From positions 1-64,000 of the forward strand of contig NZ_FNRO01000024.1 in assembly GCF_900107745.1 (NCBI RefSeq): 64,000 bases of DNA. The letters run 5' to 3'. The notes beneath the pieces are model-generated. The model saw only the letters and a list, made by a program, of their open reading frames with translations. It searched no databases and was not told the DNA's origin. Below are positions 8,837-17,477 of this stretch, in pieces (position 1 is the stretch's first letter; each line of letters begins with the position of its first letter). This DNA is from Variovorax sp. YR216 (GTDB lineage: Bacteria > Pseudomonadota > Gammaproteobacteria > Burkholderiales > Burkholderiaceae_C). The position numbers and the translations under genes are program-made.

Positions 8837-10246
8837 CTATCGACGTCCGCCGCCACGTCCGCCACCGCCACCGCGGCCGCCTCCGGAGAAGCCACCGCCA
8901 CCACGGCCGCCTCCGCTATAGCCTCCGCCCCCAAAGCTGCCACCGGAGCGGCCACCCCCGCTATAGCCTCCGCCGCTGTACCCGCCCGATGGCCGCTGCA
9001 TGGACTGGCGGCTGGCACCGCCGCGGTCCATCTGCTGGCGCGCCTGCCCGGCATTGCCGACGCCGCTGAAGGCGCTGTCGCGACCGGCACCGCCGAAGCT
9101 GCCTCTGTCTCCCCTTGCGGCAGCCTCGGCGCGCTGACGTGCGCCTGGGTCGTTGCGCAGTTGTTCTCGTCCTGCACCGGGATCCATGCCGCGCTGCTGC
9201 AGGTTGCTCTGCGCCTGCTGGCGCTGGGCATCCCGGCCTCGGAAGTCGCCGCGATTCTCCGCGCCGGGCAGATTGCGGCCGTACTGCTGCTGGCTGCGGC
9301 TGTCGCGATAGGGCACGCCGCGCCGGTTCTGCGCGTTGTGCTCGAAGCGATTCTGGTCGGCGCGAATCTGGCGGTTGGAATTGATGCTGTTGTAGCGGTT
9401 GGTGTTGATGTTGATGTCGCCGCCGCCCCAATTGGCGTTGCCCCAGAGGGCGCCCACTGCGGCCACCCCGATGCCAAAGGCCAGCGCCGCGCCCGCGTAG
9501 TAGCCCGGGTAATAACCGGGGTAGTACATCGATGGCGGATACCAGTAGTACGGCGGGTAGGCGGGATAGGGCCAGGTGCCGTACACCACCGCCGGGTTGT
9601 AGGTCGGTACGTAGACCACCTGGGGATTAGCCGGCGCGATGGTGATGGCTTGCTGCTCCACGGTCACGACCTGTTGTTCGGTCGTCTTGAGACTTCCGGT
9701 CTCGCGGGCCTTGGCGCGCAGGCGCTGCGCGGAGTCCAGGACACTCTTGGAAGAAGCCAGAAACGCGTCCCCGAGGTTCTGCACCCAGTCGGGCTTGTCG
9801 CCCATGGCCTGGATCACCTGGGGAAAAGCCACGAGCGATTTCACGCTCGGGTCCCAAGGCTGATTCTCGACGGCACGCACGGCGGCGTCGCCCGATTGCT
9901 GCGGATTGGCCTTCGACCACTTGGCAGCGTCAGCGACGTCTGCCGGATAGGTGGAGGCCATCAAGACCTGTGACAGCAACGAGTCGGGATAAAGCGCGAT
10001 GGGCGCCATCAGCTGGTCGATCTGGGCCTGGCTGAAGGTGCCATCCGCTGCCGGCGCCGTCGATACAGGTGCGGGACTGCTGGTCGTGCCTGATGGCGAT
10101 GTGGTGGTGGTCGTTGTCGTGACCACGGTGGCTGGTTGCTGAACCGTCACCGGTGCGGGATAGGGATACACGCACCCGGCCAGAAGCACTGAGATCGCCA
10201 GTGCGCTGGGTAGCGGGGCCGAGGGAGCATCAAGAGAGAATTTCAT
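8837..10246 (-). CDS. DUF3300 family lipoprotein
   Basis: Lipoprotein of 469 residues with lipobox LLAGC (Cys25). The DUF3300 domain spans about residues 70-260 and carries QIDQLMAPIALYPDSLLSQV, ASTYPADVADAAKW, NQPWDPSVKSLVAFPQV and NPQVVYVPTYNPAVVYG. A Tyr/Pro-rich hydrophobic stretch follows (YPPYYWYPPSMYYPGYY). Next is an Arg/Gln/Asn-rich region, then a long Gly/Ser/Arg tail built from YSGGG-type repeats ending in GGRGGGRR. The tail may be low-complexity adhesive or nucleic-acid binding. It forms an operon with the DUF2950 gene downstream and lies 10 bases behind the AraC regulator gene upstream. Confidence 0.85.
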   Translation of the reverse strand: MKFSLDAPSAPLPSALAISVLLAGCVYPYPAPVTVQQPATVVTTTTTTTSPSGTTSSPAPVSTAPAADGTFSQAQIDQLMAPIALYPDSLLSQVLMASTYPADVADAAKWSKANPQQSGDAAVRAVENQPWDPSVKSLVAFPQVIQAMGDKPDWVQNLGDAFLASSKSVLDSAQRLRAKARETGSLKTTEQQVVTVEQQAITIAPANPQVVYVPTYNPAVVYGTWPYPAYPPYYWYPPSMYYPGYYPGYYAGAALAFGIGVAAVGALWGNANWGGGDININTNRYNSINSNRQIRADQNRFEHNAQNRRGVPYRDSRSQQQYGRNLPGAENRGDFRGRDAQRQQAQSNLQQRGMDPGAGREQLRNDPGARQRAEAAARGDRGSFGGAGRDSAFSGVGNAGQARQQMDRGGASRQSMQRPSGGYSGGGYSGGGRSGGSFGGGGYSGGGRGGGGFSGGGRGGGGGRGGGRR

Positions 10247-10256
10247 TCAACAGTCC

Positions 10257-11333
10257 TCAAGCAACCAACGCGATGGTGGAGGCGGATGCCTCCCGTCTCG
10301 CCATCCACTGCGAAGCTGTCATGCCAAAACGATCGCGGAACCAGCGCGAGAAAGCGGCACCGGAAGCGAAACCAAGCAGGTGTCCAACCTGATAAAGGGT
10401 TCGCATACCGCCGGTGAGATAGGTCTCCGCCAACTCTGCACGCACGTCGTCAATGACCATCGACACACTATCGCCCGTAGCTGCCAGCTGCCGGTTCAAC
10501 GTCCGTCGGTGTGTACCGAGTTGCTCCGCGACGCGATCGACGGAGCAATCCCCGGACGGAAGCAACATCCGGATGGCATGCCGCACACGTTCGAGCGGCT
10601 CATTGCGCGACACGGTGAGCTGCATGTCGAGCCGGCGTTTGAGCGCAGCTCCGACTTCCGGATCGGCCGATGCGATCTGCGTACCAAGCTCCCGACTGCG
10701 ACACACGATCGCGTTGAACGGGTGCGCAAAGTCGATCGCCGGGCCGAGCACGCGCTTGTGGATTTCCAAACTGTGCGGCGGCCCATGGCGGAAGCAAATA
10801 CTGACTGGATTGAAGCCCTGGGGTGCGAGCGCTCTAAGGGTGCGAAGCACGATGGCCGCTGACATTTCGATCGCCTGGCGAGCGCACTCGGGCCTGCCAA
10901 GCTCCAGTTCGAGAAAAGCCATCGTGAACTCGCCCATAGGGTCGAGAGTCAAGCGCAGGCCTGCGTTCTGCAAGCACATGTACCGACCCAACGCCTCCAG
11001 TGCGGCGCGCAACGTCGGCTCCTCGCGCACGACTGTGGCGAGAACGCCGAGATTGCTCAATCGCTGCGTTTCGGCAAGCAGCAAACCGAAAGCCTCCTGA
11101 TTCGACTGGCGCGCAGACTCCTCAAGCAATGCGGCCACCGAATCCATGCCGACCAATGTGTCCGGGTCGGCAAGAACCTGGAGTGGCAGGTCGGCCGTCT
11201 GGAGCATGCGTGATGGGTCGAGGCCCACCGACCGAGCAAGGATCTCGTAGCCGGTCAGTGTGGCGCCACGTGTCAATTGGCGTGCGCCTCGGGGCAGCCC
11301 CTCGCGCAACTCCAGCACGTCAATACGCCGCAT
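10257..11333 (-). CDS. AraC family transcriptional regulator
   Basis: Cytoplasmic DNA-binding regulator of 358 residues. The N-terminal two-thirds match the Arabinose_bd-type ligand domain seen in OruR/ArgR-like AraC proteins (GYEILARSVGLDPSRML, SRELGTQI). Residues about 255-345 carry the double helix-turn-helix: VDRVAEQLGTHRRTLNRQL, then YQVGHLLGFASGAAFSRWF followed by RDRFGMTASQWM. The stop codon lies only 10 bases before the DUF3300 start on the same strand. The regulator is thus probably the first gene of a three-gene unit and a candidate controller of it. The effector is unknown. Confidence 0.9.
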   Translation of the reverse strand: MRRIDVLELREGLPRGARQLTRGATLTGYEILARSVGLDPSRMLQTADLPLQVLADPDTLVGMDSVAALLEESARQSNQEAFGLLLAETQRLSNLGVLATVVREEPTLRAALEALGRYMCLQNAGLRLTLDPMGEFTMAFLELELGRPECARQAIEMSAAIVLRTLRALAPQGFNPVSICFRHGPPHSLEIHKRVLGPAIDFAHPFNAIVCRSRELGTQIASADPEVGAALKRRLDMQLTVSRNEPLERVRHAIRMLLPSGDCSVDRVAEQLGTHRRTLNRQLAATGDSVSMVIDDVRAELAETYLTGGMRTLYQVGHLLGFASGAAFSRWFRDRFGMTASQWMARREASASTIALVA

Positions 11334-11561
11334 GATCGGAATTCAACCCATGTGCTATCGGAAGCATCTTTGGAGTCGTGCAGCCAGCATGGGCTCATTG
11401 TTGACAGCCAATGTGGAATTGAAAATTGCACTTTCGGGCAATATCGCGCGCCCCAGCGGACCACAGGGTTTACGAGGATCCCGCACCAGCTGAACGCTCG
11501 CGACCTGGCGCCAGGTTTCCCATGACGCGAGAACGCAAGAAGCAGCGCTCGTCCTGCCCGT

Positions 11562-11843
11562 TCAGTACTTGATTTCGCGCTTGGCCTGTCGGCCATCTTG
11601 CTTGGTCTGGCGCTTGTCCTGGCGACACTGGGCGTTGCTCTGCTGGTTTTCCGCCCTGCAGTCGATCTTGGCCGAGCGTGCCTCGTGCTTCGCGGCCTGG
11701 TTCACGGCTCTACCCTGCTGCCGCTGCTGCGCCTGATCGGTTGCGAACGCGGTTCCCGTCACAAAGAGAAGACTGACTGCTGCAGCGACCCGAGAAGTCC
11801 TGAGCCAGTATCCGCACGATCCATACGACACACGCTGAGACAT
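11562..11843 (-). CDS. Small exported basic Gln/Arg/Lys-rich protein
   Basis: Predicted exported protein of 93 residues. The start at 11843 is preceded by GGAG at six-base spacing; an in-frame ATG at 11855 is less well placed. The signal peptide (TSRVAAAVSLLFVTGTAFAT) is followed by about 55 residues dominated by Gln, Arg, Lys and Ala with two Cys (IDCRAENQQSNAQC). No enzymatic motif is present. Similar short basic periplasmic proteins are common and uncharacterised. It is divergent to the FixJ-like regulator gene at 12027. Confidence 0.6.
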   Translation of the reverse strand: MSQRVSYGSCGYWLRTSRVAAAVSLLFVTGTAFATDQAQQRQQGRAVNQAAKHEARSAKIDCRAENQQSNAQCRQDKRQTKQDGRQAKREIKY

Positions 11844-12026
11844 CGCATACTCCATTCCGCTCGAAGAGCCGTTCGAACAATAGGCGACTGCCCCCAGTCG
11901 CGTCAACTTGTGCGCCTGCCATTCACATGGAAGGCGCCGACCGTTGTGTTGTACCCCTTGTTGCCGTCGACCGTTTTCCCGGGCAGCATCGCAGCAGGTG
12001 GACAGGAGAAGGAGCGAGGAGAAAAC

Positions 12027-12665
12027 ATGCTTGATCTCAATCAGAGCGACATCACTTCCGTTGCGCCGGTCGTGCGTCTCGTCGAAGCAGAGGGAGCTTT
12101 TCGACTGTTCTCGGACCTGAGACAGGCGCTGGAATCCAAGGGCTATCGAGTCGTCACTTTCGGGTTGATCGAGGAGTTGGTCCTTCGACAACCAGGTTCA
12201 CCTCCTGGCTGCATCGTGCTCGGTGTTGAGAGCCTCGGTGCAGAGGGGCTCGAATTGCACGCATTGCTCACATCGAAGTCGGATCTGCCCGTGATCCTCG
12301 TGACCTCCAGCACCACTGCACGTGAAGTGGTGCGCGCCATGAAACAAGGTGCGGCGGACTTCTTCTGCAAGCCATTCAATGAGCAGGCACTTCTGTCGGC
12401 CGTCGACAAGGCCGTTGCCGACCACAAGCTGAGGGTCGAATCGCGCGTTTTGCAGGAAGATTTCGAGCTTCGGCGTGCGAGCCTTTCGCCAAGAGAGCTG
12501 GAGGTGTACGAGATGCTTGTCCATGGAGCTTCAACGGTAGCGATATGTGAGAGTCTCGGGTTGGCCGAGCGAACCCTCAAGCACCATCGTTCGCGGGTCA
12601 TGGAGAAACTGGGATTCAGGTCCATCGTCCAGCTCGTTCGTGCGGTCGAAGGCCGGCATGGCTAA
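12027..12665 (+). CDS. FixJ/NarL-type response regulator with a degenerate receiver domain
   Basis: Cytoplasmic regulator of 212 residues. The start at 12027 follows GGAGCGAGGAGA. The receiver-like domain (about 1-130) keeps the conserved Thr93 (VILVTSSTT) and Lys115 (FFCKPF). The position of the phosphorylated Asp is Gly66 (CIVLGVESL), and the N-terminal acidic pair is absent (VVRLVEAEG). A LuxR-type helix-turn-helix fills residues 150-212 (SLSPRELEVYEMLVHGAST, ICESLGLAERTLKHHRSRVM). It probably works without phosphorylation, through ligand, partner or abundance. No sensor kinase is adjacent. The target is unknown. Confidence 0.85.
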   Translation: MLDLNQSDITSVAPVVRLVEAEGAFRLFSDLRQALESKGYRVVTFGLIEELVLRQPGSPPGCIVLGVESLGAEGLELHALLTSKSDLPVILVTSSTTAREVVRAMKQGAADFFCKPFNEQALLSAVDKAVADHKLRVESRVLQEDFELRRASLSPRELEVYEMLVHGASTVAICESLGLAERTLKHHRSRVMEKLGFRSIVQLVRAVEGRHG

Positions 12666-12706
12666 CGATCAAGTGAGGGTCGTGTGATCGCCAGCGGAGC
12701 AAGTCG

Positions 12707-12726
12707 ACGGGACTCTAGAGTCCCGT
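12707..12726. terminator. Perfect palindrome between convergent genes, likely bidirectional terminator
   Basis: ACGGGACTCTAGAGTCCCGT is a perfect 20-base palindrome. It sits between the stop of the FixJ-like gene (12665) and the stop of the convergent OmpA-family gene (12769). Only a weak T-rich stretch follows on the plus strand, so intrinsic termination is probable but not certain. Confidence 0.5.
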
Positions 12727-12768
12727 GCGTTTGACTGATCCTTTGCCTTTGCAGGCCGTTCGCGCAGC

Positions 12769-13866
12769 CTAGTTCGGCTGCTCGCCCGTGGCGTGGATTT
12801 CCACACGCCGGTTCGGCTCGAAGCAGGCAATGAGCGCGGTGTGGTTCTTCGCCTTGCCTTGTGCCTTGCACTCGGCTTCGGTGATCTTGAGTTCGCTCGG
12901 GCCGCGACCTTCGGTCTGGATGATGTTGGCCGGCACACCTTGGGCCACTAAGTAGTCGCGCACTGAATTCGCTCGTGCCACGGACAGACGCTGGTTGAAA
13001 GCCAGGCTGCCTATGGGATCGGTATGCCCGACGATGGAGATCCCGCGCAGCCGGATGCCCGAGGATTTGAGCTCCTGGAGCGTACTGTCGATGCGGCTGC
13101 GGCCGGCCGGCGTCAAATCCGACTTGGCGAACGCGAAAGTGCCGTCTGCCTTGAGTTCAAAGTCCCGCTTCGCCTGAGGCGGCGGGGGCGGCGGCGGGGG
13201 CATGGCCGCCGGAGGCGCCGCCGGGCGGGCTTGCGCGACGACCGGAGGCGGACCGAATGGGATCTGCAGGCCCACCGTGAACAGCCAGTCGTGCGCGTGG
13301 CCCTGGTTGACCAGCGCACTGGACGTGGAGTTGTCGTCGTAGCGGTAGCGGATGTCGCCCACCAGGCGGCCCCAGGTGGAGAACGGCCAGACGATGCCGG
13401 CGCCGGCATTGGCCATGAAACCCGTCTTGCTTTTGTTGATAAGCAACCCGTCGACCTTGTCATCGATGGCGCCGATGCCGCCCACGAGATAGGGCTGAAT
13501 GCTGTTCGACTGCCAGAGGCGGAATCCCTGGCGGCCCATGAAGAACCACTGCGCGTCGAGCGAGCCGCTCCAGATCTTGAGCTTGTCCCCACTGAAGGGT
13601 CCATTGGACTTGCCATCCAGCTGCTCGTACTGGGTGCGCAGTTCGATGTTCCAACTGGGGCTGATGGGCTTGCCGATGGCGAGGCCTCCGCCCCATCCGT
13701 TGTCGACATGGCGGTTGCTGTCCGCATTGATGTAGGTGCCAAACGGCGTGATGTACCAGCGGTCATCGAAGTATTGGTCCGATGAGTAGGTGGACTGCGC
13801 GTAGCAGGCGACATACGGGACGGCGAGCACGCAGCAGGCCGCGAAGGTGCGTCGATCGAACATCAA
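12769..13866 (-). CDS. OmpA family outer-membrane protein
   Basis: Protein of 365 residues (ATG 13866, or 13863). A signal peptide ends near VACYAQ. Residues about 30-205 form an eight-stranded OmpA-type barrel (WYITPFGTYINADSNR, WGGGLAIGKPISPSWNIELR, WLFTVGLQIPFG). A linker made of Pro and Ala follows, with a run of eight Pro near residue 225. The C-terminal peptidoglycan-binding OmpA domain (about 240-365) shows ISIVGHTDPIGSLAFNQRLS, ARANSVRDYLVAQGV and NRRVEI. An insertion with two Cys (EAECKAQGKAKNHTALIACF) lies just before the last strand. It anchors the outer membrane to peptidoglycan, and the gene is monocistronic. Confidence 0.9.
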   Translation of the reverse strand: MMFDRRTFAACCVLAVPYVACYAQSTYSSDQYFDDRWYITPFGTYINADSNRHVDNGWGGGLAIGKPISPSWNIELRTQYEQLDGKSNGPFSGDKLKIWSGSLDAQWFFMGRQGFRLWQSNSIQPYLVGGIGAIDDKVDGLLINKSKTGFMANAGAGIVWPFSTWGRLVGDIRYRYDDNSTSSALVNQGHAHDWLFTVGLQIPFGPPPVVAQARPAAPPAAMPPPPPPPPQAKRDFELKADGTFAFAKSDLTPAGRSRIDSTLQELKSSGIRLRGISIVGHTDPIGSLAFNQRLSVARANSVRDYLVAQGVPANIIQTEGRGPSELKITEAECKAQGKAKNHTALIACFEPNRRVEIHATGEQPN

Positions 13867-14361
13867 AGCCTCCTCAAGGAGTAGTTAGAGGGCCAGTGTT
13901 GGTGAGCGCTTCGATCGAAGCCAATAAGCCGAAAGATAAATGGGCAAGCGGAAAAATCGGCGTATACGCAATGGCACCTGACCTTGTTGCACGGACGGGA
14001 TGTGAGACCTTTGTTCTCAAATCAGTCCCGCGTCCATCTGGATCGGATCAGGTGTCCGAGAAACTATGTCAATTGCGAAAGCCGAGTGCGTCACTCTCCG
14101 GTTGGCGCACGGCACCTTTTGTTTCAAATTTTCATCGCTCGAACTGCGCGAGTGGCGCGTTGGCAACGTCGAACGACTCAAGTTGAAAAGCTAGAGCCTA
14201 CCAACGGGAGAGCAAAAGCACTCAGACCGAAGAGTCCTGCGATGCCCCTGCTGTCACTCGCATCGTGGCGAATCTGTAGTGCCGATAGAAGATTTGCAAC
14301 CTCATCCTGACTAAGAAGTGTTTTCAGGCCGCGCCAGGCCGCATTCTTCGCACTGCCCAGC
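13867..14361. other. Gene-free interval
   Basis: No convincing coding sequence, repeat or RNA gene was seen. The stretch next to 13867 should carry the OmpA-family promoter. Its base composition is visibly more A/T-rich than the flanking genes. Confidence 0.4.
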
Positions 14362-14898
14362 TCAAGCTGCCGCCAAAGATAGTTGAAACCTATGCATCCT
14401 CTCCCAGCGACCCGTTGAGTTCTCAATCAGGACGATCGACGAACAATGCGCTTCCATGGGACCGTGCCGTCGAAGCCGGTTCTCGAGTTCGGCTGCCGCG
14501 GCCTCCGCATGGATGACATCTCCGTGTGCCACTGTGAGGTGTGGAATTGACCCGGCATGCTCACCGCCGTATGGAGGGAAATCCGGGAAGGACTGAACAA
14601 GGGAAGCCGTCATCGCGATGAAGGGTTCCAAGGGAAAGGGGGCCAAATACGCTGTGGCTTGAAACCGCCCGACACCTTCGAACGAGTACTCGAACGATGT
14701 GACCCTGTCGAGCGCCTCCCGAGCCCGGTCCAGTACCGAGGGAGTCACCAGCGCCGGGTCCATGAATGGATACAAGACGGTGATGTGCGCGGGCACACCG
14801 AGCTGTGCTGTCGAATCGAAACGTTCGCGCAAGTCGCCGACGAGCCCTTCGGCCGAAGGCACCTCAATGATGAACGCAGAAGTGGGCATAGCTTTCAA
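14362..14898 (-). CDS. 2'-5' RNA ligase family (2H phosphoesterase) protein
   Basis: Cytoplasmic protein of 178 residues in the 2H phosphoesterase superfamily, which opens or forms 2'-5' or cyclic phosphodiester bonds in RNA and nucleotides. Both catalytic H-x-T motifs are present: His38-Ile-Thr40 (AHITVLYPF) and His120-Leu-Thr122 (IPHLTVAHG), about 80 residues apart as usual. Start is ATG 14898, or the second Met at 14889. It has no operon partner. The substrate in this organism is unknown. Confidence 0.8.
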   Translation of the reverse strand: MKAMPTSAFIIEVPSAEGLVGDLRERFDSTAQLGVPAHITVLYPFMDPALVTPSVLDRAREALDRVTSFEYSFEGVGRFQATAYLAPFPLEPFIAMTASLVQSFPDFPPYGGEHAGSIPHLTVAHGDVIHAEAAAAELENRLRRHGPMEAHCSSIVLIENSTGRWERMHRFQLSLAAA

Positions 14899-15187
14899 CG
14901 TGCCGAGCCCAAGCTCGAGGGATCGCTCCTGGCAGCATTCTGCTGGTCAAGTCCCCTGAAGTCTGCCTATTGACCTGTGCGCCGGGCTGGCGCTGCATCC
15001 ATGTCGACACGGTCATTCCAAGCATTCTCCTGAACCAGGAAGGAAGGCCCTGGGGGTGGAGAATCCCGAGCAGATCGGCGAGTTCGGCCATTGAGCGTTT
15101 GCTTTCGATGATGTGTCGCGAAGCAAACTCGGATCGAACCGTGCGCAGCAACAAGGAGAACGAGTCGAATCCGTGCGTGCGGGGAGA
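14864..15187 (-). pseudogene. AraC family regulator remnant (DNA-binding half only)
   Basis: In one minus-strand frame the sequence reads HGFDSFSLLLRTVRSEFASR, then SKRSMAELADLLGI and PSWFRRMLGMTVSTWMQRQ. This is the C-terminal AraC helix-turn-helix pair. The ligand domain and any ATG start are missing; the first possible start is a TTG at 15154. Upstream of about 15190 the frame no longer matches the family. It ends inside the start of the 2H phosphoesterase gene. It is therefore a truncated gene; expression is unlikely. Confidence 0.55.
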
Positions 15188-15380
15188 CTTCGGAGATCAG
15201 CAGGAGCGCGCGGGAAGCAGCGCTTGCCGAGGTTGACTTGATTTCAGTGCATGTATGGAACCGGCGCGGATTGCAAGTTCGCTTCGTTGACGTCAAAACG
15301 GTCTGCATGCATGTATTTGGCTTGCCCGTTGGCTTGTCGAAACATGCCCACAGCCTCGATGAGATTCGCCCACCCCGTCC

Positions 15381-15560
15381 TCAGAAAAAAGACAGCTTGA
15401 GCCCGAAGGCCTTCTTGGCAGACCCCCTGCCGCTCCGAACTTGAAAGGCTTCAAGACGCTTGCCTGCACCAAGGGCCTCCCGCAGCCAGTTCGGCCGCTT
15501 GCCCCAACCGCCCCACGTGTTGCCACTGCCGTCGCTATAGGATGGCATTCGAGCATCCCA
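15381..15560 (-). pseudogene. H-NS family nucleoid protein remnant (C-terminal DNA-binding domain)
   Basis: The minus-strand frame contains YSDGSGNTWGGWGKRPNWL followed by REALGAGKRLEAFQV, the signature of the H-NS C-terminal domain in beta-proteobacteria (YxDxxGxTWxGxGKxPxWL). The coiled-coil N-terminal half is not in frame, and the flanking sequence looks scrambled. It is a fragment rather than a full gene; intact family members are about 95-130 residues. Confidence 0.55.
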
Positions 15561-15572
15561 TGCACGCCGCAA

Positions 15573-16096
15573 CGTCGACGCGAAAAACTCACTTCTTCGC
15601 CGGTGCCATCTGCTCCTTCAGCGTGTCGCGCTGCCGCTGCGCCTTCGATCAGGAACGTAACGGGCCGGCGCGCATGAACGCGGTCAAGCACGCTGACGAT
15701 GAATGCTTAGTCATCGTAGCGATGCTCACCATAGACAAGTAGTCTCATGCTTATCGGTTAAAGCTATCGACGAAGAACGTCCGGGTCCGCATGCAAGCAA
15801 GCGTGATCATGACGTTCAGGCGGTCCTTGCATCTTTTTTTCACTAACGGAGTCGCCAAAAAAGCAAAGCCCGCCGAAGCGGGGTTTGGTTGGTCTATTGA
15901 TGATACGGTCCGTTCTAACACGGACGCGCTCAAGGACTCACATGAAACGACCAGATCGCGCCGTCGCGGCTGCTGATCGCCCTGCCCATCGACATCTGAA
16001 ACGTGATGGCCTGCCCGGCATCCGGACTTGCCTCGCAGGTCCAGTTGTAGGCGCGCAGCGAAGATTTCAGTGGCCTCCCAGGCAAGGATCGTTCGT
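15573..16096. other. Gene-poor interval with a terminator
   Basis: No full gene recognised. A good intrinsic terminator for minus-strand transcripts lies at 15857-15886 (listed separately). Between 15960 and 16115 a minus-strand frame reads coherently (for example DAGQAITFQMSMGRAISS) but has no recognisable family and no clear start. Confidence 0.35.
15857..15886 (-). terminator. Rho-independent terminator
   Basis: Read on the minus strand, a CCCCGC-TTCG-GCGGGC stem-loop with flanking A/T pairs is followed by TTTGCTTTTTT. A tetraloop on a G/C stem with a U-rich tail is the standard form. It would end transcripts coming from the small membrane protein gene at 16097-16306. Confidence 0.7.
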
Positions 16097-16306
16097 TCAG
16101 TGGTTTGACTCATGCAAGATTGGCACTGCGCCATCGGGTGGTGACTGAGGCTTAATGCGCGACGACTCCCCGGCTTCGGTGTCGGCAGTGGAGAAAAGAA
16201 ATGTACCGAATGCAAGGGCAAAGCCTGCAAGCAGCACGGGCCAGTCAAACGCAACGACCAATGCCGCGGTCGCAAGCAAGCTGGCAAGAAAGACGAAAAA
16301 CTGCAT
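16097..16306 (-). CDS. Small inner-membrane protein, two predicted TM segments
   Basis: Protein of 69 residues with an ATG preceded by GGAG at six-base spacing. Residues about 2-19 (QFFVFLASLLATAALVVAF) and 24-42 (PVLLAGFALAFGTFLF) are hydrophobic helices. The short C-terminal tail is polar. The family is not recognised. A strong minus-strand terminator lies 210 bases downstream, consistent with a real monocistronic gene. Confidence 0.45.
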   Translation of the reverse strand: MQFFVFLASLLATAALVVAFDWPVLLAGFALAFGTFLFSTADTEAGESSRIKPQSPPDGAVPILHESNH

Positions 16307-16500
16307 AGGTATCTCCGAAATTGCTCTCTTTCACCGACAGGCCGGGCCTCGTCGATTCGAGTGCCGGGTCTTGCTTGGGATCCAATGTAGGCATGCAAGC
16401 AAACACATTCATGAGCGTTATGTCCTGACTTGTGGAGGATGAATGCCCGCCTTCGTGCAACGGCAGGCATGACATAACACTTGTGCTTCGCGCGAAAAGA

Positions 16501-16797
16501 TCAACGCTCCCGCATTGAGCTGCGCAGGACCTGAAGGATTGGTTCCAGGAAATACTGAAGCGCAGTCGGCGTCTCTCCCGTGACGTAGACCTCCGCGGGC
16601 ATGCCTGCCAGGAGCTTGAGCTCTCGGGCCTCCGACAGGGAAGCCGGATCGGCCTCGACGAGCACCGAGTAGTAGGGGATGTTGCTGGTCCGCTCCACCA
16701 GGCGGTCACCGGAGACATAGATGGCCTTGCCATGCATGTGGCGCGGCATATGCGGGCAGATTCGGTCAAGCCTTCTAGAGAGGTGCCCGCATCGCAA
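16501..16797 (-). pseudogene. C-terminal remnant of a type I secretion membrane-fusion protein (HlyD/PrtE family)
   Basis: The frame ends with GKAIYVSGDRLVERTSNIPY, then YSVLVEADPASL and AGMPAEVYVTGETPTALQYF. This is the characteristic C-terminus of PrtE/HlyD-family adaptor proteins, which link the inner-membrane ABC exporter to TolC. The intact family is about 430-480 residues. Here only the last 75 or so are recognisable, and no exporter ABC or TolC gene is nearby. It is a decayed fragment of a lost type I secretion locus. Confidence 0.65.
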
Positions 16798-17440
16798 CGC
16801 CTTCCAAGCGCGATCGCTGGAAGGCCTTCGTCATTGGTAGCCGGTACGCGTTGAGACCCGCGCGCTCTCCATCCCGCTTGGTACCAGTCCAGGTCTTCGT
16901 CCGTGAAAGTGCCTGCTCGCGCGCTGGCCCACATTGCCTGCCTCAGCAACGCGTAAAAGGGCGCATGTCTGCTTCTTCCACCTGCCACTGCTGCCTGAAG
17001 CAACACTCCTTCTGCCAACGGCAGTCTTCAGTGTGTTGCATCGACCGGTTGAATCCGCAACCCACTGCCGTCGTAGCTCCTGCAACTTGCAGCGGCTGGC
17101 TTCAAGCACCAAGCGGTCCTAACCTCGACGTTGGCATTCGCTGCAAAGCCATCTCACGGCAGATAAATTCACTGGAATGCCAAGACTCGAAGTGAAGGCC
17201 GGCTTTCGCCGGTTGAGCAGCGGTGCTGGGGACTGCTCGCTGCAGATCTGTGGACGCCTCGCGCAGCAACGACTGAGATGGGGCTCCGCCGGACCGGGGT
17301 CATGGACGCCGCCAGCATGCTGGATTTTGCCGGCATCCTCCACCTGATGCGCTAGGTAGTCAGCCAGCCCGGTGGAAGCATCGGGACATGCCGAAGAACC
17401 GCGATTGCACAGGGCTCCTCCCCCGGTGGCTTATCAGGGA
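16798..17440. other. Gene-poor interval
   Basis: No intact gene. On the minus strand near 16830-16910 the segment AGTFTDEDLDWYQAGW resembles a short part of an alpha/beta hydrolase lid region, but no longer match could be followed. The rest shows nothing recognisable. Confidence 0.35.
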
Positions 17441-17465
17441 GAGGGCCCGCCCCGCGCGGACCCTC
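17441..17465 (-). terminator. Hairpin downstream of the PKD lipoprotein gene
   Basis: A ten-pair stem (GAGGGTCCGC with GCGGGCCCTC, one G-U pair) and a five-base loop lie 13 bases after the PKD gene stop. No U-tract follows, so this may be a weak terminator or an RNA-stabilising hairpin. Confidence 0.4.
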
Positions 17466-17477
17466 GGAAGATCCAGG

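Noticed and set aside
8837..9010. Direct repeats in the 3' end of the DUF3300 gene as a CRISPR or satellite array
   Set aside because: They encode the Gly/Ser/Arg-rich tail in frame and have no spacer structure.
8812..9477. Extension of the DUF2950 frame upstream to 9477
   Set aside because: The extension overlaps the DUF3300 coding region in another frame and has no domain. The start at 8811 has a signal peptide and a ribosome-binding site.
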